A stretch of 64,000 bases of DNA, taken from positions 25,840 to 89,839 of the forward strand of contig NZ_WQNI01000019.1 in NCBI RefSeq assembly GCF_010993735.1. The letters run 5' to 3'. Positions 36,973 through 45,770 of this stretch are shown here, piece by piece. The stretch comes from Chelativorans alearensis. Its GTDB lineage: Bacteria > Pseudomonadota > Alphaproteobacteria > Rhizobiales > Rhizobiaceae. A model generated the notes under the pieces. That model did no database searches, was not told the origin of the DNA, and saw only the letters and a list, made by a program, of their open reading frames with translations. Position numbers and translations under genes: made by a program. Within the stretch, counting starts at the first letter, position 1. Every line of letters begins with the position of its first letter.

Positions 36973-37839
36973 TCATCCCCTCATCTGTGCGGGTGTCTTG
37001 TGTCTGTACTTCTTCATGCTCGCTGTCAGATGGCTCTGGTTCGAAAACCCGGTCAGAAACGCGATTTCCGCGATCGTCAACTCGCCCTTGATCAGGAAGG
37101 CCTCGGCGGCCGCAAGGCGCAACTCGATAAGATACCGGTAGGGCGGCATACCGAACGTTTCTTTAAACGCACGGATGAAATGGACGGGTGAAAGGCCGAT
37201 CAGCGCCGCAAGTTCACGAATCGACAATTTCCGCGAAAAATGCTCGTGCAAAAAATCGCGAACGAGCTTGGCCTTGGCCGGTGCCAAGCCTCCCCTCGGG
37301 CCGGTAGCTCGCCTGCCTGACGCACCATATGTTCGCAGGACATGCGCACCGAAAAGCGTAACGAGAGAATCGATCACCAACTCGTTCGCTCCACCAGGCC
37401 GCTGCAATTCCGCCTTCATCTCGCGGGCGATACGCAGCGCCCGCTGATCGACCGTTCCGAAGGCGGGCGGCTGCAGCTCCACGTCTGCGAGATCGAATTC
37501 CTGTGCCGCCAGGTCAAGCATGCTCGCTGGCGGGATGCCGACGCAGATGTTTTCCCGTGTGGATTGCCAACTGGCCTGACTGTCCCAATCGGCCGGATTG
37601 ACGACGATCATGCCCAGCGGCGCATCGTATGTCTGGAACTTGTCGCTGCCGAGACGCGCCGTGATGCCGGACGAGGGCGCAAGCATCACAGCGAAGAAGT
37701 GATGCTCGGAGACGAAGGACTGCGTTCCAGGCTCGCGGATAGAGTATACGGCGCCGCCACGATAGGAGATGCACCTTGGGCCCACCCCACTGGGTATCAC
37801 GTCCAGTATACGATGATCGACATGCTGCTTCAGCATCAA
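36973..37839 (-). CDS. AraC-family transcriptional regulator
   Basis: 288 aa. The C-terminal double helix-turn-helix is complete: KLSIRELAALIGLSPVHFIR (first motif) and LTIAEIAFLTGFSNQSHLTA (second), with the conserved FKETFGMPPYRYLIELRLAAAEAFL linker region. The N-terminal ~150 residues form an unassigned cupin-like sensor (SEHHFFAVMLAP). It is transcribed toward the adhesin module; its own promoter must lie in the AT-rich stretch after 37840. Target unknown. Confidence 0.92.
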   Translation of the reverse strand: MMLKQHVDHRILDVIPSGVGPRCISYRGGAVYSIREPGTQSFVSEHHFFAVMLAPSSGITARLGSDKFQTYDAPLGMIVVNPADWDSQASWQSTRENICVGIPPASMLDLAAQEFDLADVELQPPAFGTVDQRALRIAREMKAELQRPGGANELVIDSLVTLFGAHVLRTYGASGRRATGPRGGLAPAKAKLVRDFLHEHFSRKLSIRELAALIGLSPVHFIRAFKETFGMPPYRYLIELRLAAAEAFLIKGELTIAEIAFLTGFSNQSHLTASMKKYRHKTPAQMRG

Positions 37840-38149
37840 TGCGCGGCCCCCCGGCGCAAATTTCCGCTCCGCAAACCGCGTCGGAAAAACAAATAAAAAA
37901 AGTAGTCCCTTAGATGATTCGTTGAGCTTATATATTCCTAGATGATGGCGATTGCCAGAACGATAGGTGGGCGGCCTGAGCTATGAACAGGTCGCCCGAC
38001 TTCCAATGTGATGTGGCACGGACCTAGCAGCGCATCGGCTTGCCGGCACCATGCACCCGAGATAGGCACCAAGCCGCGGCTGGATGAAAGTTCAGCGGCA
38101 AGGCCTCCCTTTCACCACCCGCGGCACGGGCTGGACCTTGGGACGTAGT
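37840..38149. other. Intergenic region between AraC regulator and second C58 gene
   Basis: No gene is seen. The part near 37890-37950 is AT-rich and should hold the promoter of the AraC gene (minus strand); the 38000-38149 part lies downstream of the C58 gene, also minus strand. No clear terminator hairpin with a T-run was found. Confidence 0.3.
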
Positions 38150-41100
38150 TTAACTTTGGACGCTGTAAGCAGTGACGCCGTGAATTTTCTTGTAGTGCTT
38201 ATTCATGTATCTTGGCACCCACTCGGCAAGTTCATTGTAATTCTTAAACTCGAAGACACCCCAGTTAGGGTCGAAAAATTCCGATTTCTCATTTCCCAAT
38301 ACCAAGCCAACAGCGTGGCCGTTCCCATCCTCTCCGTCCACGGTCAAATAGATGTAGCGACGGTGTTTAAGGCGGGCAGAATTCAGGACTTCGGAAACTC
38401 CACCTGAGCCAGTTTTATGGAATTCGTGGTCAATATGCATTCCTCTGCGCGCCAAAAGCCCTTTATCCGTCCCGGCCGCCTCATAATCCAACTGAAGTTC
38501 AGCTAGAAATTTTTTAACTCCTTCCTCGTTAGCAAGCCTTGGCAATAATAAATCAGATTTACTGAAATTTTTCTTCAGCCAAAGGGAAACATAGGCTGCA
38601 CACACACCTGCAGCAGAACTTTCATATTCCTCAACGTATACATTTGCCTCTTGAATACCTGATGTAAATGATGTAATCTTAGGCCTTATTCCCCTATACC
38701 TCGGCGCAGGCGTTTCTTTCGAAAGATTTTCGGGGAAATTATCTGTGTACATCTGTTCCGGAAACAATTTCCCAAGCAGTCCTCCCCTGTTTATATTCCC
38801 CTTCATTTCAAAATCTTCCAGCGCTATCGCCTCGCTCGTCCTGGCGGCGAGGGACCCGTGCACAAGCGGAATACCGCTCATCATCAAGCCCAGGCCATTA
38901 CCGAGAATACCGTCAAAGGCGGCCGCCGCGCCCGCGTCGTCGCCGCGCTGCTTTGCCTCAAAGTAGCTTGCGATGCTGGAGCCTTCGCCCCAGGTTGCAT
39001 CGGCGGCAAAGAGGACAGAACCGAGTTCCGGCCCGACAGCCGGAAGGAACATGGCGGCAAAGGCCGCATCACGCAGAGCATCGTGCGCCACATTCTCCCA
39101 ATCGCCCCGCACGGCATCGATCCCCAGATTGACGAAATCGCCGACAATGGGGAACCGGGAGAACGCGGTCCTTGCGAGTTCCAACCGCTTTCGCTTCAAA
39201 CTCTCCAGATTGTGCAGTTGATCCCCATCCCGGCGGTTCTCGAGCAATTTCCTGAAGTATGCGACCGCCGCATCCAGCTTGCGGGCGGAGCCTCCGCCAA
39301 GCTCCTCCACCAACCCCTCCAATGCATCTGGCTTGGCCCGGGAGATCAGCGAGATGTCGCCTGAGCGGAGCAGAATTTTCTCCGCCTCAAGCCTGCGGAA
39401 GATAGCGGCGGATTCCTTTATATAATTGTTATAATATACACTGTAACTATCATTCAGATTTCTGACGCTCTGCTCAATCTCATCATTATTTATATCCGCA
39501 AAAACGTCCGTAGCGAAAAGATGCTTAATATTTTCATCAAATTTACCGTAATTCCCATCCTCAACCAGCTCCCTTAATTCCTCAATCAATTTTCTTCGAT
39601 TTGGTTCATTTTGTGCGTAATTCAACCTGGACCTAATGCGATCATCCGCGAGTATGTCGATCCACCTCGCGGTTTCCTGAACTGGCTTTAAATATGCCTC
39701 AGAAATGTACCCGTCATTCCCGTCTTCATATACATAAGACGTCCATCGCTTCACCTCATCAGCCAACTTATGGCGGTTCTTCTTGGCGATGCCGAGCCAC
39801 TTACCCAATTCTTCTGCGGCATATTCGGCCGGGTGCGGCCGGCGGAGCAGAAGCAGCTCCTGCTGAAACTCGATTGTCTTCACTACGTAGTTATAATAGG
39901 TCTTGAGCAGTTCTTCGCCTTCCGCCGCAAGAATGGATTGGGCCTCTTCCGGCTTCAGCCGACCGAGAATGATGCCGCGCGCCTTCAGGGACGAACGAGC
40001 GGCCTCCAAAAGTGCGTCGGATTTTGAGATATCGCCGCCATTTGCCTTCAGTTCCTGGGTGATGGCGGCGAACTTGGCCTGCATGGTGCGTTTGCCTCCA
40101 TCCGAAGCCGGGTCGAGGCCTTCCGGCAATGAGGGACCGCCATCCGTCAGCCGGATATCGGCCAGTTCGGCCCTCATCGTAATGTGCTCGATGTTGATGG
40201 CCCCCTCACCCTCATCGTCGCAAATATGCTTGATATATGCGCCTGCGAAGGTCTCGGCGGCCTTGCGGATATAGTCCTGCAAGGTGCCGTCAAACGAGCC
40301 GGAAACCGGATCGACAACTTTCTCCCAGGCGTACTCGTCGTCTCTGAAGTCTGTGTCGGCGAGCCGGCCGGCGAATGTTATCCCTCCCGTGTGCTGAATC
40401 GCGTGCAGAATATTTTCTTCAAGACGCACGTTTTTGAAGGTATAGCGCTGCGATATCTTCTCAGCCAGCTTGGCCGCATGCTTGGATATGGCGTCGTAAT
40501 CGTCCGTATTGTTCCAAGACTTGCTATGCTCGATGGAGAGGGGCGGCCTTCCCAGATCCGAATCCAGCTCAATGGCATGGCCCTCGGGGATCAGCGCGCG
40601 CTCAAGATGGGCTGCAAGTGGCAACTCGGCGCTTATCGTTATGTACTTGAAGTCTGCGATAGACGACTTTTCGTTCACCAGAAGATGGCTTGCTATCTCT
40701 ACGGCTTCCCTTGCCGCTTGGCGAATAAATCTATCAAGGGTTTCTATGCCCCGCGGGCGCCGCTTTACGTGAATTGGTTCGTGTACGTTTACCCCATTCT
40801 GAAGCTGAATCGTGAATTCGATTCCTTTCATACCGATATGCTCAAGAATGACTTTTCGAGCGGCGTCATCGAAGCCATCATACTGCTTGAGTACTTTCTC
40901 GGCCCACGGTATAGCAAGCTGGTCCTGGATCTTGGTATGCTGTTCCCGGAGCCTATCCAGCGTGTCCGGGGCCGCGGTATCCGCAGCGCTTGCCTGATAG
41001 CTCGTTTCGACCTCGCCGACGGTCACGGCATCCAGGGCCGCGGTCGCCTTGTCGTCAGCGTGCCTTCTCTGCCTGTTCTCGGTTGAGGACGCGCCGGCCG

Positions 41101-42844
41101 GACCGGGCGATGATGCAGCCTCGTCGGCCGGGCCGCCGATGCCGAAGGCGATCAAATGCTCGGGCGGGAAGTCCGTATATTCGTCTTGCACACGGACATT
41201 CGCCAGTTCGGCTCTCATCCCTATATGCTGGATGTTGACGTCGCCTTCGCCTTGGGTCTCTTTGACCTCTGTGATGAAACTTGCGGCAAAGTCTTCAGCC
41301 GCCTTACGGACATAGTCCTTCAGGGTTCCATCGAACTGGCCGTATTCGATACGCTTCGTGAAGGAATAATTGTTGGGGTCCAGGTCTGTATCGGCAAGCC
41401 AGCCGGAGAACGTGATTCCTCCGGTCTCCTGGATCTTGTACAGAATATCTTCTTCAAGTTTCGCGTTCTCAAATTCGTAGTACTGGCATATCTTATTTGC
41501 CAGACTGGCCGCGTGCTCCTTTACGTTTTCGTATTCGTCACTTTCTTTCCAGTCCTTATTGTGCTCGATGACGAGCGGACCGCTGTCCAGATCCAGAGAC
41601 GCTTGCAGCCGGTGGCCCAGCGGGAGATGTGAACGCTCCACCTGGCTCTCCAACGGCAACTTCGCGCCCACGGCGATATAGTCTACGCGAGTGCCGTTAC
41701 GTTTCTCTCTAAAGTAATCATTCGCTTTTTCTCCCGCCTGTTTTGCAACACGGGAAATATAACTTTTCAGCGTTTCACCAGGCTTCGGTGTTTCCGATAT
41801 TCTTACCTCGTGCGGTTCATAGAATTCGTAAATATCTTTGACGATGCCGCGAATCCAGAAGGTGAATGTGAGGCCCTCCGCGCCGCGGATATGGTCGAGG
41901 ATATCTCGTTTGCCACCTTCGCGGAGGTCTCTGTATCGTTCGATTACCTTCTCGGCCCATGAGGAAGCAGCCTCAGCGATGGCATCAACGTCGGTCGAGG
42001 TCACGCCGTCAGACCAGCTTTTCGTCGGATGCCCGTACTCGACCATCGCCGTGGGCAGGGAAAGGGTCAAAGGTTTGTCGGATTCCAAATCCCTACGAAC
42101 CCGCCCTGGCCGCCCGTTGCCCTCACTGGCAGGCGCTTCTTCCAAGGTATCGGCTGCCGTCTGGGGGAGGGAGCCATGAGCGGCCTGGGGAATGCGGGAT
42201 GCGGCGGGATTCGCGTCATCTACCGCGGAGGCGGCATATTCCTCTTCCTCGTGGTCGGCCTTGTGCCGTTCTGCAAAGTGCAGCGCCTCGATGTCGTCCA
42301 GCTTATGGCCATCTGCAATTTCGTTTAAGAGCGTCTCGGCATTCTCTTCGAACTGCTGTCCCTTTCCGGGCTCTATCGTCAGAGACGTCCTGAGCTTTTC
42401 CAGGGTTTCCTTTATCCACTCCCCACGCGCAGTGTTGTTGCCGACAAGGCCGGCTATTGCTCCCACTGCCCATCCAAAGGGCGTGTAGCCCCAGAAGCTG
42501 GAATTGATACCCTTCGAAGCAGAACGCCAAAAATTCTCCTTGCCGTCAGGCGACGACAGCTCGATCGACAAAAGCTTTTTGCGATCTTTCTTGGCGATGC
42601 CGAGCCATTCGCCCAGCCTTTCGGCCGTACTCTCAGCCAGATGCGGACTCCGGCTGATTTCGCTCCCTTGCGACACCCTTTCAACGATGCCACCCATTTC
42701 CTTGAGCATCGTCCCATGGGAATCGGCACCACCTCCCCCATCGTCCCCTCCCCCGACAACACTCGGCAACGTGCTCCGATTGATGGGATCTTCAATGAAT
42801 AGGCCGCCAATTTTATTGAAATTCGAGGGAATATTAATTGTCAT
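38150..42844 (-). CDS. Giant putative effector/toxin with repeated N-terminal modules and C-terminal YopT-like (C58) protease
   Basis: 1564 aa, no signal peptide. The C-terminal domain has the C58 triad: Cys1415 in AAGVCAAYVSLW, His1510 in GNGHAVGL, Asp1525 in FFDPNWGVFEF, nearly the same spacing as in the 625-3948 product. Upstream, residues about 265-600 and 615-950 are two copies of a ~350-aa block, each of two related halves (WAEKV..., then PLxIEHxKxW...). A short module RLGEWLGIAKKDRKKL (about 76-91) recurs as ELGKWLGIAKKNRHKL (about 1011-1026). Residues about 1205-1320 are hydrophobic (RFPIVGDFVNLGIDAV, MFLPAVGPELGSVL), possibly membrane-interacting. The host or competitor target is unknown. 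The ATG at 42844 has only a weak ribosome site; the upstream is strongly AT-rich. Confidence 0.8.
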   Translation of the reverse strand: MTINIPSNFNKIGGLFIEDPINRSTLPSVVGGGDDGGGGADSHGTMLKEMGGIVERVSQGSEISRSPHLAESTAERLGEWLGIAKKDRKKLLSIELSSPDGKENFWRSASKGINSSFWGYTPFGWAVGAIAGLVGNNTARGEWIKETLEKLRTSLTIEPGKGQQFEENAETLLNEIADGHKLDDIEALHFAERHKADHEEEEYAASAVDDANPAASRIPQAAHGSLPQTAADTLEEAPASEGNGRPGRVRRDLESDKPLTLSLPTAMVEYGHPTKSWSDGVTSTDVDAIAEAASSWAEKVIERYRDLREGGKRDILDHIRGAEGLTFTFWIRGIVKDIYEFYEPHEVRISETPKPGETLKSYISRVAKQAGEKANDYFREKRNGTRVDYIAVGAKLPLESQVERSHLPLGHRLQASLDLDSGPLVIEHNKDWKESDEYENVKEHAASLANKICQYYEFENAKLEEDILYKIQETGGITFSGWLADTDLDPNNYSFTKRIEYGQFDGTLKDYVRKAAEDFAASFITEVKETQGEGDVNIQHIGMRAELANVRVQDEYTDFPPEHLIAFGIGGPADEAASSPGPAGASSTENRQRRHADDKATAALDAVTVGEVETSYQASAADTAAPDTLDRLREQHTKIQDQLAIPWAEKVLKQYDGFDDAARKVILEHIGMKGIEFTIQLQNGVNVHEPIHVKRRPRGIETLDRFIRQAAREAVEIASHLLVNEKSSIADFKYITISAELPLAAHLERALIPEGHAIELDSDLGRPPLSIEHSKSWNNTDDYDAISKHAAKLAEKISQRYTFKNVRLEENILHAIQHTGGITFAGRLADTDFRDDEYAWEKVVDPVSGSFDGTLQDYIRKAAETFAGAYIKHICDDEGEGAINIEHITMRAELADIRLTDGGPSLPEGLDPASDGGKRTMQAKFAAITQELKANGGDISKSDALLEAARSSLKARGIILGRLKPEEAQSILAAEGEELLKTYYNYVVKTIEFQQELLLLRRPHPAEYAAEELGKWLGIAKKNRHKLADEVKRWTSYVYEDGNDGYISEAYLKPVQETARWIDILADDRIRSRLNYAQNEPNRRKLIEELRELVEDGNYGKFDENIKHLFATDVFADINNDEIEQSVRNLNDSYSVYYNNYIKESAAIFRRLEAEKILLRSGDISLISRAKPDALEGLVEELGGGSARKLDAAVAYFRKLLENRRDGDQLHNLESLKRKRLELARTAFSRFPIVGDFVNLGIDAVRGDWENVAHDALRDAAFAAMFLPAVGPELGSVLFAADATWGEGSSIASYFEAKQRGDDAGAAAAFDGILGNGLGLMMSGIPLVHGSLAARTSEAIALEDFEMKGNINRGGLLGKLFPEQMYTDNFPENLSKETPAPRYRGIRPKITSFTSGIQEANVYVEEYESSAAGVCAAYVSLWLKKNFSKSDLLLPRLANEEGVKKFLAELQLDYEAAGTDKGLLARRGMHIDHEFHKTGSGGVSEVLNSARLKHRRYIYLTVDGEDGNGHAVGLVLGNEKSEFFDPNWGVFEFKNYNELAEWVPRYMNKHYKKIHGVTAYSVQS

Positions 42845-43249
42845 AACAATGCTCTACCATGTATAAATATAACAATATTCTGCATATACGCTAGGTTATT
42901 TCAATGGGCATCTTATTGCTTAATTTACATAATGATAACAGCTGCAAAACTTTCGTTTATATAAATATTTTCTCCCCAGGCAGGAACGATCAGCCACGAA
43001 ACTGTTGCTGCGAGATGATGGTTGCCATGTCGCGAAGCCGAAATTCAGGTTCGAAAGCGGCTTGGCTTCCTTCGAACCGTATCGAGCCGGAGGGTGCTGA
43101 AGTGGCTGCCGAGACCTATCGGCGCTCCGTTGAGCTGGCCAGGATTGCGAAGTAGCGCTTGTCGGCGATGTCGCGGGTCTGGCAGTGTCGATCGGCCGGG
43201 CTGAGGTGGGTCGGCTGCGGATTGTCGAATATGGGGACTGCGGGCACTC
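42845..43249. promoter_or_regulatory. AT-rich upstream region of second C58 gene, then GC-rich possible relic
   Basis: From 42845 to about 42970 the sequence is strongly AT-rich and serves as upstream region of the minus-strand C58 gene; TTTACATAA at 42924-42932 resembles the motif before the other C58 gene. From about 43030 the sequence turns GC-rich. A plus-strand frame there ends IEPEGAEVAAETYRRSVELA then RIAK-stop (43155), which reads like a genuine protein C-terminus, but nothing upstream supports a whole gene. The abrupt composition change at about 43000 may mark an insertion boundary. Confidence 0.35.
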
Positions 43250-44152
43250 ATGAATCAGCGGCAAATCCAGGCATTTCGCCTCGTCATGCGTCACGGCTCC
43301 ATCACCGCTGCGGCACAGGCTCTCAACGTTTCCCAGCCCGCCGTCAGCCGCCTGATTGCAGATCTTGAACGGAGCGTGGGCTTTCGGCTGTTTCTTCGAC
43401 AGGGCGGCAAGTCGGAGCCGACCACTGAAGCCCGCGAGTTCATTCAGGAAGTGGAGCGAATGTTCTATGGGCTGGACCGCCTTGGGCAGGCGGCTCGCGA
43501 GATCAAGGATCTGCGCCGCGCCACGCTCCACGTAGCAACCATGCCGATGGTGAGCTTCGAGATCGTTCCGAAGGCACTCAAGGGGTTCCTGGCCGAGCGG
43601 CACGGGATCAAGGTGACCCACAACGTACACACTTCCGCCCGCATCATCGATATGGTCGCGTCCCACCAGCTCGATCTCGGTGTGGCACAGACCCATATCG
43701 AGCGCCGCGATGTCGAGTTCCTGGCCTCTTACCGAACCTATTGCGTCTGCGCCTTGTCGCCGGAGCACCCCTTGAGCGAACGGAAAGTGCTGATGCCGCA
43801 CGACCTGCGCGGTGAACCCCTGGTGGCGCTCGCCCATCACACCGTGACGGCCAACTACGTCACGCAGAGCTTCGCCGAGGCGAATGTGAATCCCGACATC
43901 GCCATCGAAAGCCAACCTTCCTATGCCGCATGTGGCCTGGCGGCGATGGGGGTGGGGATCGCAATCGTCGATCCGATGACGCCTCGCGTATTTCGCGAGA
44001 GCCTGAGGGTCGTTCCGTTTGAACCGAAGATTCCGTTCGACTTTCACATCGTCAAACCGGCCGATCTGCCCCTCTCCCGCGCGGCGGACGAATTTCGCGT
44101 CCACTTGCTCGAAACGTTGTCGTCCTTCTCCGATATCCATTCATTGACATAA
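43250..44152 (+). CDS. LysR-family transcriptional regulator
   Basis: 300 aa. Winged helix at the N-terminus (MNQRQIQAFRLVMRHGSITA, AAQALNVSQPAVSRLIADLE) and a LysR effector domain (LHVATMPMVSFEIVPKALKG; GLAAMGVGIAIVDPMTPR). It is in the same direction as the TRAP operon, whose first gene starts 109 nt later, and is the likely regulator of that operon. Resembles opine/OccR- and amino-acid-responsive LysR proteins in general layout only. Confidence 0.93.
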   Translation: MNQRQIQAFRLVMRHGSITAAAQALNVSQPAVSRLIADLERSVGFRLFLRQGGKSEPTTEAREFIQEVERMFYGLDRLGQAAREIKDLRRATLHVATMPMVSFEIVPKALKGFLAERHGIKVTHNVHTSARIIDMVASHQLDLGVAQTHIERRDVEFLASYRTYCVCALSPEHPLSERKVLMPHDLRGEPLVALAHHTVTANYVTQSFAEANVNPDIAIESQPSYAACGLAAMGVGIAIVDPMTPRVFRESLRVVPFEPKIPFDFHIVKPADLPLSRAADEFRVHLLETLSSFSDIHSLT

Positions 44153-44260
44153 CTTTTTTGCATGACATCAGGCTGTATTTGTATTTGATTTTATGGGCTC
44201 CAGCCCGGACCATGGGCGTCGAGTGGAACCAGAAAAAAGCCGAGTGTCGGGAGTCTGAAC

Positions 44261-45247
44261 GTGAACATCCGTAAGTTTTTCTTCACCGCTTTGGCGGTCG
44301 CGGGTCTCGGTGGCGCGGCCCAGGCCGCCGATTTCAACATCCGTATCCACACGCTGGTGAAGTCGCCGCATCCCTATAACGACATGGCCGCATTCCTGAA
44401 GGAAGACATCGAGGCCAAGAGCGGCGACAGGATCGCGGTCAGGATTTTCGATTCCGGACAGCTCGGTCAGGATCCGGCCGTCATCAGCGAGGTCGGCCTC
44501 GGCACGATAGACATGATGATCAGCACGACCAGCAATGCGGTGCAGCAGGTGCCGGAATATGCGATCTTCACTATGCCCTATCTCTTTTCCGGCATGGACG
44601 ATGCTCTTGCCAAGGTCGGCCCTGGAACGCCGGTCGAAGCGCATTTCCAGAAGGTATATGAAGATCGCGGTTTGAACATGAGGCTTCTGGCGCTTGGAGC
44701 GTCCGGAACGCGCAACCTGTCGACGGCAGCGACGATGGTCAACGGGCCTGCCGATCTCAAGGGTTTGAAGATGCGCACGCCGCCATCGCCGATGGATTCG
44801 GAAACCTGGGCCGCTCTGAGCATGCTCCCGGTCACCGTCGCCTGGGGGGAGCTTTACGCCGCAATGCAGACGGGCGTCGCCGAAGCCATGGAAAGCTCGC
44901 TTCCAGGATATACGGGCTCAAAGCTCTACGAAGTGGCTCCCAATCTCGCCCTGACCGGCCATACCATCCAGATCAACCATATCTCCATCTCAGACCGCAC
45001 ATGGGGCAAGCTGCCGGAAGAGCTGCAAAAGGTAGTGCAGGATGCCGCCATCGCGGCCAACGAACTTGGCGTGGAGACGGCGACGCAGTACGACAGCGAA
45101 CTGGTGGAGACGCTGCAGGCCGAACACGGCGTTAAGGTCACCCGGCCGGACACGGCGGCGTTCGTCGAAATCCTAACACCCATCCAGGCAGATCTGGCCG
45201 CGGAGCTAGACCTTGGTGAGGAATACGCGCTTCTGAAGGCGCAGTAG
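44261..45247 (+). CDS. TRAP transporter substrate-binding protein (DctP family)
   Basis: 328 aa periplasmic protein. Signal peptide MNIRKFFFTALAVAGLGGAA then QAADF. DctP features: GQLGQDPAVISEVGLGTIDM, the substrate-carboxylate region LKGLKMRTPPSPMDSETWAA, and VTVAWGELYAAMQTGVAEAM. GTG start, with CGGGAG about 8 nt upstream. TRAP binding proteins capture carboxylates, amino acids or sialic/uronic acids; the ligand is not determined by sequence here. Confidence 0.93.
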   Translation: MNIRKFFFTALAVAGLGGAAQAADFNIRIHTLVKSPHPYNDMAAFLKEDIEAKSGDRIAVRIFDSGQLGQDPAVISEVGLGTIDMMISTTSNAVQQVPEYAIFTMPYLFSGMDDALAKVGPGTPVEAHFQKVYEDRGLNMRLLALGASGTRNLSTAATMVNGPADLKGLKMRTPPSPMDSETWAALSMLPVTVAWGELYAAMQTGVAEAMESSLPGYTGSKLYEVAPNLALTGHTIQINHISISDRTWGKLPEELQKVVQDAAIAANELGVETATQYDSELVETLQAEHGVKVTRPDTAAFVEILTPIQADLAAELDLGEEYALLKAQ

Positions 45248-45299
45248 AGGCGAAGCGGCGGCACATGCCGCCGTGCCCCTCCGCACGGAAGCCCCTCAC

Positions 45300-45770
45300 A
45301 TGTTGACCCGCATCTCCAACGCGATCATCAAGGTCACGGAATTCGGCCTTTGGATCGGGTTCCTGGTCCTTGTCGTGACGGTCGGCCTTCAGGTCGGTGT
45401 TCGCAACATCTTCAAGCTGCCGCTGATCTGGACGCTCGATCTGGCGCAGTTGCTCTTTTCCTGGCTGATCTTCATCGGCGCGGCGGTCGCCTTTCGGCGC
45501 GGCGCCCACTACATGGTCGACATCTGGCCGGAGGACTGGGCGCGCTTCCGCGCCGTGCTGGACATCATTGCGATCGCAGCAGCCGCCGTCGTCATCTACG
45601 TACTGATCGTGCATGGATGGACGCTGGTCGATATCCGCCGCACGAGCACTGTGGCATCGCTCGGCATTTCGCATTCCTGGATGTTTCTGCCGATGCCGCT
45701 CAGCGGCGGTCTGATGCTGATCTTCCTCGCCGAAGCTGTCCAGGGCATGTTCCGCAAAGGGCCGCGATGA
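45300..45770 (+). CDS. TRAP transporter small permease (DctQ family)
   Basis: 156 aa, four membrane helices. DctQ hallmarks: VRNIFKLPLIWTLDLAQLLF and WLIFIGAAVAFRRGAHYMVD. The ATG at 45300 is chosen for GGAAG about 9 nt upstream and because the cytoplasmic N-terminus of this family starts so; a GTG at 45273 is possible. It is coupled to the large permease by an ATGA overlap. Confidence 0.92.
   Translation: MLTRISNAIIKVTEFGLWIGFLVLVVTVGLQVGVRNIFKLPLIWTLDLAQLLFSWLIFIGAAVAFRRGAHYMVDIWPEDWARFRAVLDIIAIAAAAVVIYVLIVHGWTLVDIRRTSTVASLGISHSWMFLPMPLSGGLMLIFLAEAVQGMFRKGPR

Noticed and set aside
42845..42965. Possible TtsI (tts) box before the second C58 gene
   Set aside because: Only a loose resemblance around a CGAAAG stretch; the conserved GTCAG half and spacing are missing.
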